DNA of 64,000 nt, taken from positions 226,750,539 to 226,814,538 of the forward strand of contig NC_066581.1 of the NCBI RefSeq assembly GCF_024323335.1, given 5' to 3'. Positions within the stretch are counted from its first letter, which is position 1. Every line of letters begins with the position of its first letter. Made by a program: the position numbers and the translations under genes. This DNA comes from Lathyrus oleraceus. Taxonomy: Eukaryota > Streptophyta > Magnoliopsida > Fabales > Fabaceae. Below the pieces are notes generated by a model, which worked only from the letters and a program-made list of their open reading frames with translations, had not been told where the DNA came from and made no database searches. Shown one piece after another: positions 31,507 to 41,993 of this stretch.

Positions 31507-34500
31507 CAAACTGACCAAAACCTGCAAGCAGAATATTCCATGTGCCAAGCCACAATTTTGTTGCACCATGAGCCAATGCATGCTTGCGATGGGCCATACC
31601 TGCCTAGCATCCCACCTGCAGCATACAAAACTCGGCAACATTAACATAAACATGATTGCATGACAACCAAAACAAATCAAACATGTACCTGCAGGACTTG
31701 CATAAAACACTCAAACCAAGTTACAAATGCATCAAGCCATACACACTAGTCATTGACCTACAATACCAAACATATCATGAGCTAACCTACCATGTTCTAC
31801 AAACCATTATGCACACCACACAAACTCTGCATCCAGCTTGACATTGTCAGACATGAATACAAGGCTGACAAGCTATAGTAAGGCAAACATCAAACAAACC
31901 ACAACAAATCTGCAGCAGGCAAGTTGGAAATGCACTACACAATGCTGCAAGTCAATACTGCAACAACCTAATGCTGCAACATCCCAAAAAACTACAACAA
32001 TCAAAGACAACCGAGCAATGAACACAAACTTAATAGGAGCATAACAATCCAACTCACCATCTCCAGTTCAACAACTCTGTAGCATAAGGGAAGCAATCCA
32101 TCTTGATCAATCAACCAGCTTGCCCTGTTTTGCTTCCATTTGAATGCCAAGCTGGAATTGTCAAGCATCATGCATCAACCAAAACTGGTAACCTGCATCA
32201 CCATTTGAACATCTATGCTGAAGCAGTACAGCAAACCTGCAGTGGAACACATCACAATACAAGCTAATCAACAAATCAGACAAGGCCAGGGCATATTAAA
32301 AGCAAGCATGAAAATGATAAAACTAAAATTATTCACAGTAAAGCATGAAACCTAATTGCAGAAGAGGCTAAGCATCATTACTTACAGCAAGGCATAACAA
32401 CACTAACCCTAAGATAACTAACAAGTTCAATTGGTGACTTGAAGTGAACCTGTTTAGCAGGTCATCACTCAATATTCAAACCTGAATCCACTTAAGTTCT
32501 AACCAGTGTCACATACTAAAATGCCACCTGCAACAGTTTTAGCAGGTGACCAACCTAATTTCATGTAATGGCAGTTCAATACAACCCTGCATAAACTAGC
32601 TCATTAATCACTGAGAGAAAAAACCTGCTCAGCAGGTCATCAATCATATTAAGTTCAACTCCACTTAAACCAACCTGTGATGACTAGTAAGAGGAAAACA
32701 AATTCAAGTCATTAATAACTCCTAACTAACTGAGTCAAACATAACTAACTGAGTTAACTACTAACTCAATGAGTCAATATTAACTAACTCCAAGCCTTCC
32801 CCAACTGAATCCAATCCTAATTCCAAACCTATCTCAATCCAAACTTAATGCCTATTTAATCACATTCATCATCATCATTTGAGAACCCTTGGCCATTTAT
32901 ACGAATTGAATCTCTCTGCAATCTATTCCCTCACCCTCACTAGAGCTCTATTCTCTTCCAAAAGCATTTGAAGCTTCATATTAAAGCTCCAACTTTTCTT
33001 GAGCTAAGCCACACCATTCATCACTTCCATTATTTTGAGCCAGAGAAAGGAGAAGAAGACAAAAGAAGAAGAAGACAAAAGGAATTAAATTCAGGGAACT
33101 TACCTGCGAATTCTCCGATCATCTTCTCTGGTATGTCATTTTCCATTTCGTGTCTTTTTCTTGCTCTGAGCACGCCAAGGTGTAGCATCCATGTTAGGTA
33201 GTAGAAGCCCCATGGTACTAAGGTTTGATTCACACCATAAGCTATTTAATTAAACTGGTAGATAGCTAGGGTTCTTCCCTTTATCTGTTCGATTCGACCA
33301 CCACAAAGACCATCTCCCAATCCTATCCCCATATCCGTGTTTAGCTCATCTTAGGGCATCCATTGGTGGTAACATCTTAGGGTTAGGTCATTACCGGCAC
33401 CGACGACGGACGTCGGCGCGGTGCTTTGCAGCGAACGAACGGCGAGGCCAAGGGAGAGATTAGCGCGCATTTGGAAATTCATTTTGAATCTGTTGACCTA
33501 GACAAGTCAACAGAAGAAAGAAGTTGGGCTTAAGTGTTAGGACCCATGATAAATTGCTGTCCACGCCCCAAACGTTCTTAATACACCCCTTGTTCTTTTT
33601 AAAAAAAGAATTGAAAACGAGCTTCATCAGGCCCATTGGTGTTTTCACTGATTCACCTACCTTTCACCACTACACCCCCAGTGTCTGTGAGAAAGAAGGA
33701 ATTGGCATTGGGTCCAGACGCGACCCATGCTCGTTTTTGTTCCTTATGCTATTTTTTGGAACTTTACTCCTTGCGCCAAAAACAACCTTGGGCTCAAGCT
33801 GAGGCCCATTAATCCAATTCTGATTACACTCCCAATTTCAATTAATACCCCATTTTTAATTACCTTTTCTTTGGTTTTCTTAATTGACTTTTTAGGATAA
33901 CCTTAGACTAATTAGATTAATTTTGACCATGGGACATTAAATCTTGATTGTAGAATTTGGTTAGCACAATATTGGATTAGTTCCATTAGAATTAATTAGT
34001 TCTTTCATTAGAAGTTACTTAGGAATTTTAATTAGATTAAAATTAGGCTTTACTTGGCTTTAGAATTTAATTAATTCCTAAACATTAGGTTAGCATAGAT
34101 TTTAGAACTCAATCAATTTTTAGGTTTTAATTAGAAATAAATCTTTTAGACCATGAATAAAGTTAGACATATTTTAGGAAATAACCATTTTGCCCCTCAT
34201 GGACTTATTTTGATATTTTATGTTGAAATTTGCATGCTCCCCCTAGCATTAGAATTTTAATCATTTCCCGATAATTGTAGGATTTAACATAGAATTTTAA
34301 TCATGATTTTGATCAACTTTGACACGCTCCCTTAGGATTTCTAATCTAACTTAGAACATTCAATCACTTTCTAATGCATGATCCCTTAAGATAGTTTCTA
34401 ACAAGTACTAACTTCAATTAAATCCTAACCTAGTTCCCCACAAAACTAAAACAAACCCCCCGATTAAATTGATCAAAAGCGATTTTGATTAATTAAATCC

Positions 34501-34733
34501 TGTGAACTTGTATAATCCCCCAGTCTAGATTGAGTGACCAAAAGACCCTTGGTCACTTAATAAGACTTTTCTTCCAAGTTGTGGAGCTCAAGGCCTCAAC
34601 TCAAGATCTTCAATCAAGGCCTCCTCAGTCATGCCAAGCCGCGGATTATTCAAGCACATCAAAGGTGGCGTCTTCAACTTATTCAAGCACATCAAAGGTG
34701 GCATCTTCAACACTTGTTAAATCAAAGTTAGAA

Positions 34734-35130
34734 TAGTGTGACACGAGCCTTAAGCAATAGAGAAGGAATGAGACTGAAGTATTCCTACCCCCATTCTGAG
34801 TATCTTTGGGTATGGGACGCATGACCCAACGCTCATCGTATTCACCTCTATTCATAGACTTTAGAACAATTCTAACCATGCGATTGACAAGTCTATCTTC
34901 ACAAAGCAAATACAACAAAAGCAAGGACAACGTCAACAACTTATCAATCATGAATCAAGTTGTGCGATACGAGCCTTAAGTAATGGAGAAGGAGTGGGAC
35001 TGGAGTATTCCTACCCCCATTCTGAGTATCTTTGGGTATGGGACGTATGACCCAGCGCTCATCGTATTCACCTCCATTCATAGACTTTAGTACGATTTGA
35101 ATCGAACCATTGATAAAGTCTTCATCTTCC
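34734..35130 (+). repeat. Tandem duplication of about 230 bp in the solo LTR
   Basis: The segment beginning gacacgagccttaag (34740) recurs as gatacgagccttaag (34966), followed by the shared cctacccccattctgagtat and catagactttag. The copies differ at scattered sites, so this is an old duplication. Each holds TACCC..GGGTA and CCCCAT..ATGGG inverted pairs. Confidence 0.8.
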
Positions 35131-35320
35131 ATGCAAGAAATAACTACAAAGACTCTTCTCTCTCCACTTGAAAGTTAGTGTGATCCTCATCATCTAGTAA
35201 CTAGCAAGTCTATCCATTCTTCATTCTATTCATTTCTCAATCCTTCCATTCAAATCATTTCAATCTCAATCATCCATTTCCTCTTGCCTCCAATCAATTT
35301 CTTTTCAGTCCTAGTGGGTT

Positions 35321-35394
35321 GAATTACGAAGCTCTGATTTCCTTATTGCACTATAAGGGTACGTAGGCAGGAGAACCCAGTTTCTTCGCGAGCT
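35321..35394 (+). other. Three-way-junction/pseudoknot module, solo LTR copy 1
   Basis: P1 AGCTC (35330-35334) with GAGCT (35390-35394). P2 CCTTAT (35341-35346) with ATAAGG (35353-35358). Linker TACGTAGGCA (35360-35369). P3 is weak (GGAGAA..TTTCTT with bulges). Flank GAATTACGA pairs the linker with one U-G. Confidence 0.6.
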
Positions 35395-35547
35395 ATCTTA
35401 TTTATCAACTTATCTTTTCTATCCAATCAATCATTCTCCATTCATGCAATCTATACCATTCTTTTGAGATCAATCATACTTCTCCTTGGACTCCTTGTCC
35501 ATCCTTTTAGGACGTCCTGATGACAGTCTATCTCTTCAATCGAGAGT

Positions 35548-35690
35548 TGTTTGGCTCTCATCCCAAACACTCACTTCATCCTTATTTGGATCTCATCCCA
35601 AACACTCACTTCATTCTTGTTTGGCTCTCATCCCAAACATTCAATTCATTCTTGTTTGGCTCTCATCCCAAACATTCAATTCATTCTTCT
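35548..35690 (+). repeat. 35-bp tandem repeats in the solo LTR
   Basis: Four near-identical units of tttggctctcatcccaaac plus a cattcaattcattcttg-type tail. A lone diverged unit is at 36119-36150. Confidence 0.85.
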
Positions 35691-35852
35691 TCGGCTAACA
35701 CGCCACTTTGATCTTCGATTAAGAGTCCATCCTTCTCTTGGATCCAAGCTACTATCCTGATTTAATCTCGAATTGCCGATTCCCTAGCAAGTGATGCACT
35801 ACTCCTCACATTCCAGTACTACAAATCTCTCTCTTTCCATTCTCGTAGTTCT

Positions 35853-35927
35853 GAACTACGATTGCTCTGACTTTCTCATTTCACAATGAGAATACGTAGG
35901 CACGAGGATACGAATCCTTGGAGAGCA
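35853..35927 (+). other. Three-way-junction/pseudoknot module, solo LTR copy 2
   Basis: P1 TGCTC (35863-35867) with GAGCA (35923-35927). P2 TTCTCAT (35873-35879) with ATGAGAA (35886-35892). Linker TACGTAGGCA (35893-35902). P3 CGAGGAT (35903-35909) with ATCCTTG (35914-35920, one G-U). Flank GAACTACGA. Confidence 0.7.
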
Positions 35928-36722
35928 TACTTCTAATTATTTCTCCTTCGCCTTAGGGAACTACTCATATCTTCCATAATCCATTACCTACCTCCGATCA
36001 TCAATCGTTCACCCAATGACATATCTGTCTCTTTGACATCGAAATACACTTTCCTTGGAATTCCATACATACCCTTTTAGGACGCCTAACAAACAGTCCA
36101 CATTTCATACCTAGAGTTGTTTGGCTCTCATCCCAAACATTTAATTCCTTCTTTTTTTAGCCAAAACCTACAGTGGCGGCCTGCTAGTCCACGTATCGGT
36201 TAATGTTGTTTCCCTCTATGGTAGAAACCCCATTTCTCTTATGGATTCCAATACACTTTCACTTTTCAATTTCAAACAATACTTCTTCAGTCACTTGTCA
36301 CCAAATATTCAAATTCTGTGACTTTGGTCACTTCACTCCATTCATTTCCATGATACCTTCATACTCTACCTTCACTCACTTCATGTGATATATCAGTTAT
36401 CTTTGAGTCAAATACACTATACCTTTGTGCTCCATCTTAAACCCCTTTTTTGTGAACCAAGAGCCGATTTTTTTGTCTTGTCAGACCCTGTAGCTTAGAC
36501 AAACATCTCCTTACTTACTTTGTAGCCGTGCTTAGGCAATCCTTTCTTTTCGGTTATTCCAATACAGTGATACAAGGGATGTACACCCTCACTTGTTGGT
36601 TCACACCAGTTTTACTCTTGGGTTCACATTTTCACCCCTTGTTGGAGTTCAAACAACACTATTTTTTGGCTCAAATCATACCTTCTATCACACTTCTTTC
36701 TACCTCATGCCTCTAGTTCCTT

Positions 36723-36795
36723 GAACTACGAAGCTCTGAATTCCTCATTGCACTATGAGGATACGTAGGCATGAGGGACCTAATCCTCACCGAGC
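36723..36795 (+). other. Three-way-junction/pseudoknot module, solo LTR copy 3
   Basis: P1 GCTC (36733-36736) with GAGC (36792-36795). P2 CCTCAT (36743-36748) with ATGAGG (36755-36760). Linker TACGTAGGCA (36762-36771). P3 TGAGG (36772-36776) with CCTCA (36785-36789). Flank GAACTACGA. Confidence 0.7.
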
Positions 36796-37075
36796 ACTCT
36801 ATCTATTTCCTTTCCTTTTCCCATTCTTTTGCGAGTAATCTTTAGTTATCACACCTATTCGAGCGATAACAATCAAAACGGTTCCCATGGAGTACCATGG
36901 ATGTTTGGGGTGCTAATACCTTCCCCTTGCACAACCGACTTCCTTACCCAGTATATCTCTTTACCCCGGGTTTTATCGATGTTTTCCCTTTCCTCTGGGG
37001 ATAAATAAAGTTCGATGTCGACTCTGTTGTATATTCGAGCATGCAATACGTTCGGGTATATTTTCGCTAGCTTCA

Positions 37076-37080
37076 GGACC
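37076..37080. repeat. Target-site duplication GGACC, right copy (solo LTR)
   Basis: Identical to 7345-7349. The antisense coding region of the Tat element resumes here. Confidence 0.8.
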
Positions 37081-39785
37081 TTCAGCTCCGTGGCTGGAGT
37101 TATCGCTCTCGAGTTGTTCAAGAGTAGTCTTAGCAGCAGGCTTAGGATCAACCTCGAGCACCTTTCGAATAAAAGGTTTTTTGGTTTGAACCTTGGTGAC
37201 AACAGCTTTTGGTTGAGAAGTGGCATCAGAGGTCTTCGCTTGCTTCTTTTTCTTCTTGGATTGTTTTGACGTATCTGGCGAGAGATTAAAATCATCTGAT
37301 GCGACTACTTGAACCTGGGGTTCCTTGAGTTTTCGTTTCTTTGGTGTTGGTGGTGGCTTTCAACTTTCCTGAAAAGAAATATCTCAAATATTAAAATACG
37401 AAGATAATACATCAAGAGAAATAATAACAATATACGAAGTATACCTTTGTTGTTCATGTTTTTGTGGGTGCTTCTTCTTCTTTTTCAACTGCATCTTTGG
37501 TTGCGATGGCTTTCTTTGCAGGACCTTTTGGTGTTGGTTTCCTTTCGACAGCTGAACGGAAAAAATAAGCCAAAACAATTATCATAAGTAAAAAGGGGAG
37601 TCGAGAAATTGTTGGGAGAACAAGCAAATAAAAAAACCTCACATTCCACACCTTCATATACTGGAGACTATATGCGAACACCCTTTATGCCAATATGAAG
37701 ATGTCCTTTGAAACTGTCCAAAGTATGCTTAGTTGGAACCACCCATTTCGTAAGCTTTTGAGAATCTTGTCGAAGATTTTTCACAGAATTCCCACAGATG
37801 AACCAGTTTGGAAACGAAGGGCTGAAGGCCACACCTAAATCAGCAGATGGTAGTCGATGGAATTTTGGTTTGTGAAGATTGAAAGCCAACTCATACCCGT
37901 GTTCTAGTTTAACATATTAAGGCAATTTTAAATTAGGGAGTTTCTTCATAAATTTCTCTCTCAAAGTAACTGCTGCTTCGCAGATGGTTCAACTAAGATC
38001 ATCAGGTTTGTAGGCAGTTTCAAAGTATTTTTGGAATGCTTGGATTTTATTGATATGATTTGAAGTACCTTTCTTGGTCTTTTCCTGTTCGGAAGCAAAC
38101 ATATTTGTTAGATATTGAGTAAAAGATGCCACATCAAACATCTATGTGGAGTAGTAATTCTTCCACTAGGTATCATATTCTCGAGTACAAAAGAAGGATG
38201 GATTAATGGGGACAAGGGTAAATTATGTGATGCCGGGATATCTTTCCATTTCCTCGATGCATTCAGCTTCAGTATGGACCATGTTGTAGAGGATGACAAC
38301 ATTTTTCTTGGTGAAAAGTGGTTTGGGTAGGATCTGATTAAGACCAAACTGTAGAGAGACATGATTTGGTTGATAACTGAGAAGAACAAACTGGTTCTTT
38401 GACGGTTTGAGTCTTGTGGTGATCATCTTGGGTGTGAGGAACATATCCCATATGGCTAGAGATTATGCCTCTTGATCCTTCGTAGGAGGGGGAAATTTTC
38501 TAGTGAACAACTTTGGACCTTGAATCCTGTTGGCGAATGGGGCCATAGAAGAGGTGAAGTTGTAGCGCTTGGCATACATCATCATGTATCTAGTGAAGGT
38601 TTTCTGCAAGCTAATTCCTTCGTCATTGGGATTCAGTTGGGTGAGGCGTGTTCCTTCAACCCTCTTGTTCTTAATTTCAACAACTTCTTCATTAATGGGG
38701 TTGCACATTGGCAACAACGCTTTAAAAGTGGCATTGAGCCACAGTTGAAGTAACCAGTATGGGCCAGAGAGTAGCAGATTTGACCCAGGTTGAAATCTCT
38801 TGAGGGTGTCGACGCCTTCTTTGAAGGATTCATAAAGACAATCCATGATCATCTGGCTAAGGCAAAGTTTGCGCCCAACATGTAACTGGTTCTCCATGGG
38901 CAGATATTTCTTTGCTACTTGAAGAGACTTCAAGCAGAAAACACACCGGGATAGCCAAAGTGCAAGGAATGCAATATGATCTATGTTAAAAACTTCTCCA
39001 GTGTTCTTCTTATGGTAGTCTACGATGTAGTCGGGGAAATTCGATTGATTGCCATCAAAGCCAATAGTGTCTTCAGCCATGAAGTTGGGGTCGTAGGTTT
39101 CTCATATTGGTCAAAGACCGGTAATTGCGGCTATGTTGAAGAGGGTTGAGGTCATCATCCCACAAGGGAGCTGAAAGGTGTTGTGATTACTATTCTAAAA
39201 ATACAGGGAAGCTATTAACATAGCTTGGCTATATCCAGGCCTAATCTTCGATAGTTGAATCATGTCGAAGATTCCCATATCCTTCCAGACTTAGGTTTTC
39301 CTTTTCTCTACTTTGGTTAGCCAGGCTAGGTAATATTTGGGATCTTTGAACAAAGGGAAAGAGGGAAATACCCTAAAATTATTCATATAGTCTAAGTTTA
39401 TGGGATTCTCTATAGGCTCAGTCGAAGACTTAGCCTAGTTATCAGCTGGGGCATTTGACTTAGCAATAGTAACCTCAGTATTATCCTTAGGCTTCTTCCT
39501 ACCTGCTATGGGTTTGTTACATCGATATGTTTGGAAAAATTCCTTAAGTTTTGCAGGATTAACATTTACATCTGGTAAAGGACCTAGAATTGCATGTTTC
39601 AAACCAGAGATAGAGATGGGGATTAATACCTGGGATTGATAAATACAGTCTTTCTCCTCTTCAAGAGGAGGTTCTGGGATGTATTGTTGATTTCCCGTTA
39701 TCGTTGGACCAAGAATTCTGTGAACTGGAGCAAGGGTTGATTGTTTCTTGGAGTCTTTTGAGCTTTTTGTTGTTGTTGACGCCAT
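37081..39785 (-). pseudogene. Antisense ORF of the Tat element, N-terminal part (plant mobile domain protein)
   Basis: It starts at ATG 39785 (MASTTTKSSKDSKKQ) on the minus strand and is open to 39435. Stops lie near 39435, 39290 and 39200, then 39080-38463 is open (AEDTIGFDGNQSNFPDYIVD, HIAFLALWLSRCVFC, NLLLSGPYWLLQLWLNATF, YMMMYAKRYNF). 38444-38223 and 37889-37668 follow in other frames, then Lys-rich and Pro-rich exons to 37081. The central part is a plant mobile domain, the aminotransferase-like domain spread by Tat and other transposons. Possible introns sit near 37371-37443 and 37556-37640. Because of stops, frameshifts and the 30-kb insertion the gene is dead. Its role in live relatives is unknown. 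Confidence 0.75.
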
Positions 39786-40208
39786 TGATGGAGATTTGTT
39801 GAAGAAAATCTGGGCTTGGAATGAGAGAAATGAAGATTTTTTCTTGTTTGATAGTGTGAGAAATTCCAAAGAGTGAAAAAGTGGAAAATAAGTTGAAAAA
39901 GGTTATTTGTAGTGGAGTAAAGAGGGAACATTTCACTTCAAGCATTAATGGTTGATGATGATCGTGGGATACATGTTCGATTAGAGGATGATTGAGTGGA
40001 CAGTGGTAATTGGTGTGGCCCACGATCTCCTAGGAAATAAGAGTGTGATGATTAAAGTGGATTTTACGCAGGTCTTGATAAGACATTTGAGAAAAGGTGG
40101 TCATGATGACCATGACGTCATAGCAGTAAAAGATGTTGTTGTGTCGAAATGTTCTCAAAAATGCCTTTTTCTTCATTTAGTCGAAAACGGTATTTTTTGG
40201 GGGCAATT
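39786..40208 (-). other. Region upstream of the antisense ORF, including the Tat PPT
   Basis: No gene. It should hold the 5' UTR and promoter of the antisense ORF. On the + strand it ends with ttttttgggggcaatt (about 40193-40208), the likely polypurine tract next to the 3' LTR. Confidence 0.5.
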
Positions 40209-40952
40209 TGTTAGCTGGAATTTCGACACTAAGGAAATGGTTGAGATGAAATAGAAAAATCTAAAGGAAGTAATACATGAATATGATTCTTTCGATATAA
40301 AGAGTTTTTAGTCGAAGAACCTCCCTTGCATAGAGGACAATGTTGGTTTGGGACTTAGAAATATTTTTAGTTTCAAACTGCAATTCAACAGAGGCATTTC
40401 GTTGGAGTTGTGTTCGACGGAGTGTAAATTCAAATAAGGCTTATAACTGCTTTTTGGCCTTATATATTTCTTTGGAAGAACATGTGGAAAACTATGGATA
40501 GCGAAGTGCACGTAGACGAAAACATGTCATCTTTTGGAGAAGAGACCGTTTGTTATAGTTATTTCGAATGAGTATAAATAGGAGTCTTAGTGTTTAGGAT
40601 TCAGGGTGTTCCATCTTGTACAAAACTCACAAATTTACTATAAGTATCTGTGTATTGAGAAAGAAATTGTTGAGAGAATGTACATGTGATCACCATAATT
40701 TTACATTTTTATGAAATCATTTACATTTTCGCCATTTATATTCATTTGCATTGTCTCTTTATATTTTTACATTTACTCTTAAACTTTGAATATTATTTTC
40801 AAACCGAGAGCATTTTAGAAATGTTCATCATTTACAAAACCTAAATTGACAAAAGCATGTATCCTAGGATCAATCTAGTCGATCCTGTGAGTAATCAAAT
40901 TATTTTTGAATTTAGAAGACTAGCGCTTGTTTACCAATTTTGATGGTAAACA
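40209..40952 (+). repeat. Tat 3' LTR (744 bp)
   Basis: Starts TGTTAGCTGG after the G-rich tract and ends GGTAAACA, the same end as position 10. It has a TATA box at 40573-40580 and AT-rich flanks. The next five bases (ctatt, 40953-40957) should be its target-site duplication, whose partner lies before the window. Confidence 0.75.
40573..40580 (+). promoter_or_regulatory. TATA box of the Tat LTR
   Basis: TATAAATA about 370 bp into the LTR, followed by a purine-start region (ttaggattcaggg) about 30 nt downstream; good spacing for a plant RNA polymerase II promoter. Confidence 0.6.
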
Positions 40953-41640
40953 CTATTACAGTATCATCTGACATTGAGGATGAAGTTTTACCTGACCCAA
41001 ACTTCCTCAAAACCCAAGTCACCCTCAACGTACCTAAACCAAGTGAATTAGTGTTACAATTTGAGGCTGAAGCAACTAATAGTCTATGCTTTCTCACGCA
41101 AGCTTGCACAAATTGTGTCAACCCTGCTGAGAGTGATGCTATTTTGAATGATTTTAGAAGATGGATCGTTTCTCGTTCAAGGCAGTTGAGAAAAATTTCT
41201 TATGAATCTGCTTAAAAAAAATTTCATGAAAAACTTTGTGCTATCATTGAGCTCTTTTTGGAACTGATCAACCCAAAATTTCTTATTGCATCAGAAGCTG
41301 ATATGACCATGGTTGTTTCTGAAAAAGAGGCTAAGACTGAACAAGCTAATATGACCTTGGTTGCTCCTAAAGTTACTTATGTTTCTGAAGTTACTTATAT
41401 TCCTGAATAACAAGTTATTTCTCAATCTGAGATTGGAGCAACCTCTGGAACAAAACCTTCTGAATCTGAATCCGTTCCTCTAGTGTTGGAGTCTTTGGAA
41501 TAAATGAAGCAAGAAAATGGAGTTTTTAGGTCTCGTTTGGACAAACAAGATGACATGTTCAAGGAACAAGCTCAGACTAACACCAAGATTGAAAGCATGC
41601 TTCAAGTGATTCTTTCAAGACTGCCACCCCAACCTAAAAC
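40953..41640 (+). pseudogene. C-terminal part of an unassigned coding region (env-like ORF of a copia element?)
   Basis: From 40956 one frame reads TVSSDIEDEVLPDPNF, NDFRRWIVSRSRQLRK, then after stops (41213, about 41408, about 41502) EVTYIPE, GTKPSESESVPLV and a coiled-coil-like end (DKQDDMFKEQAQTNTKIES) to about 41643. It is followed by an AT-rich stretch and a caaagggggagaag tract. Env-like ORFs with a C-terminal coiled coil followed by G-rich tracts are known in SIRE/Maximus Ty1/copia elements. That assignment is an inference. The start is lost because the Tat element sits directly upstream. Confidence 0.4.
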
Positions 41641-41993
41641 CTAAAACCTTTTATATTTTCTATTTATGTATTAGTTTTTTTTCCGTGTGCTTCTCTGTAT
41701 CTTTATCTTTTTATATCAATGGTATTTCCTTTTATCTTTTCTATTTTATTTTCTTTATCTTTTTTATCGATGACAAAGGGGGAGAAGAGTAGATATGATT
41801 TTGATATACTTATTTTCATTTCTAATCCCAAACATCTAACTCTGACATTTCTTTTTGACATATGACTTTGATAATACTGAATGATCTGGGAACTTTGAAA
41901 AAGTTCACCAATGTTACTAAGAATTTTAAGTTAACTCGGCTATCCAAAATTTAGTTTCAGAAAGAAGAAACGTAGATATGGCTACAAACCAAG
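41641..41993 (+). other. G-rich PPT-like tract and AT-rich remnant before Ogre2
   Basis: gatgacaaagggggagaaga at about 41770-41789 resembles the PPT of Ty1/copia elements. What follows (41790-41993) would then be the LTR start or the multi-PPT spacer. It ends in CCAAG (41989-41993), the target-site copy of Ogre2. Confidence 0.4.

Larger units (their letters stand above)
7350..37075 (+). mobile_element. Very long Ogre/Tat-like solo LTR, split by Ogre1
   Basis: It starts TGTTGTACCCC at 7350, ends GCTAGCTTCA at 37075, and is flanked by GGACC. Its two parts (7350-8959 and 31507-37075) sum to about 7.18 kb. Its last 600 bp follow the same plan as the Ogre LTR ends: ggtgctaatacc, then ttcc..gcacaaccgac, then ggataaata and gtcgactctgttg. 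No gag-pol is found and no second copy of the start was seen, so a solo LTR made by LTR-LTR recombination is the simplest reading. A non-autonomous element with degraded LTRs is the alternative. The tail orientation places it on the + strand. Confidence 0.7.
31507..37075 (+). repeat. Solo LTR, 3' part (rest of U3, R, U5)
   Basis: AT-rich to about 34500, then repeat-rich: a 30-bp direct repeat (34652-34711), a ~230-bp tandem duplication (34734-35130), 35-bp repeats (35548-35690), three junction/pseudoknot modules, and an Ogre-like tail (36870-37075). A purine-rich gaagaagac tract lies at 33042-33080. No convincing protein gene; ORFs such as 35486-35698 translate the 35-bp repeat. Confidence 0.75.
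1..40952 (+). mobile_element. Decayed Ty3/gypsy Tat-lineage element with antisense ORF (5' end outside window, interrupted)
   Basis: Seen: positions 1-10 end in ggtaaaca, the same ending as the LTR at 40209-40952. A PBS-like TGG sequence follows, then gag (103 on), RT, RNase H and integrase to 5815, an antisense ORF, a G-rich tract and the 3' LTR. The antisense ORF is cut at 7349/37076 by the solo LTR and Ogre1. Without that insert the visible part is about 11.2 kb, plus most of the 5' LTR that lies before the window. Family knowledge: Tat-lineage elements such as Grande and Retand carry an antisense ORF between integrase and the 3' LTR. Every coding region carries stops or frameshifts, so this is an old, dead copy. 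Naming a finer lineage is not possible from sequence reading alone. Confidence 0.85.

Noticed and set aside
33524..33802. 92-aa ORF in the solo LTR
   Set aside because: No domain, no repeat in a second copy, AT-rich context; nothing supports it as a gene.
35486..35760. Overlapping + strand ORFs rich in SHPKHS
   Set aside because: Translation of the 35-bp tandem repeat in three frames.
7350..37075. Complete element rather than a solo LTR
   Set aside because: No gag-pol, no PBS followed by coding sequence and no second copy of the TGTTGTACCCC start were seen. Kept as an alternative only.
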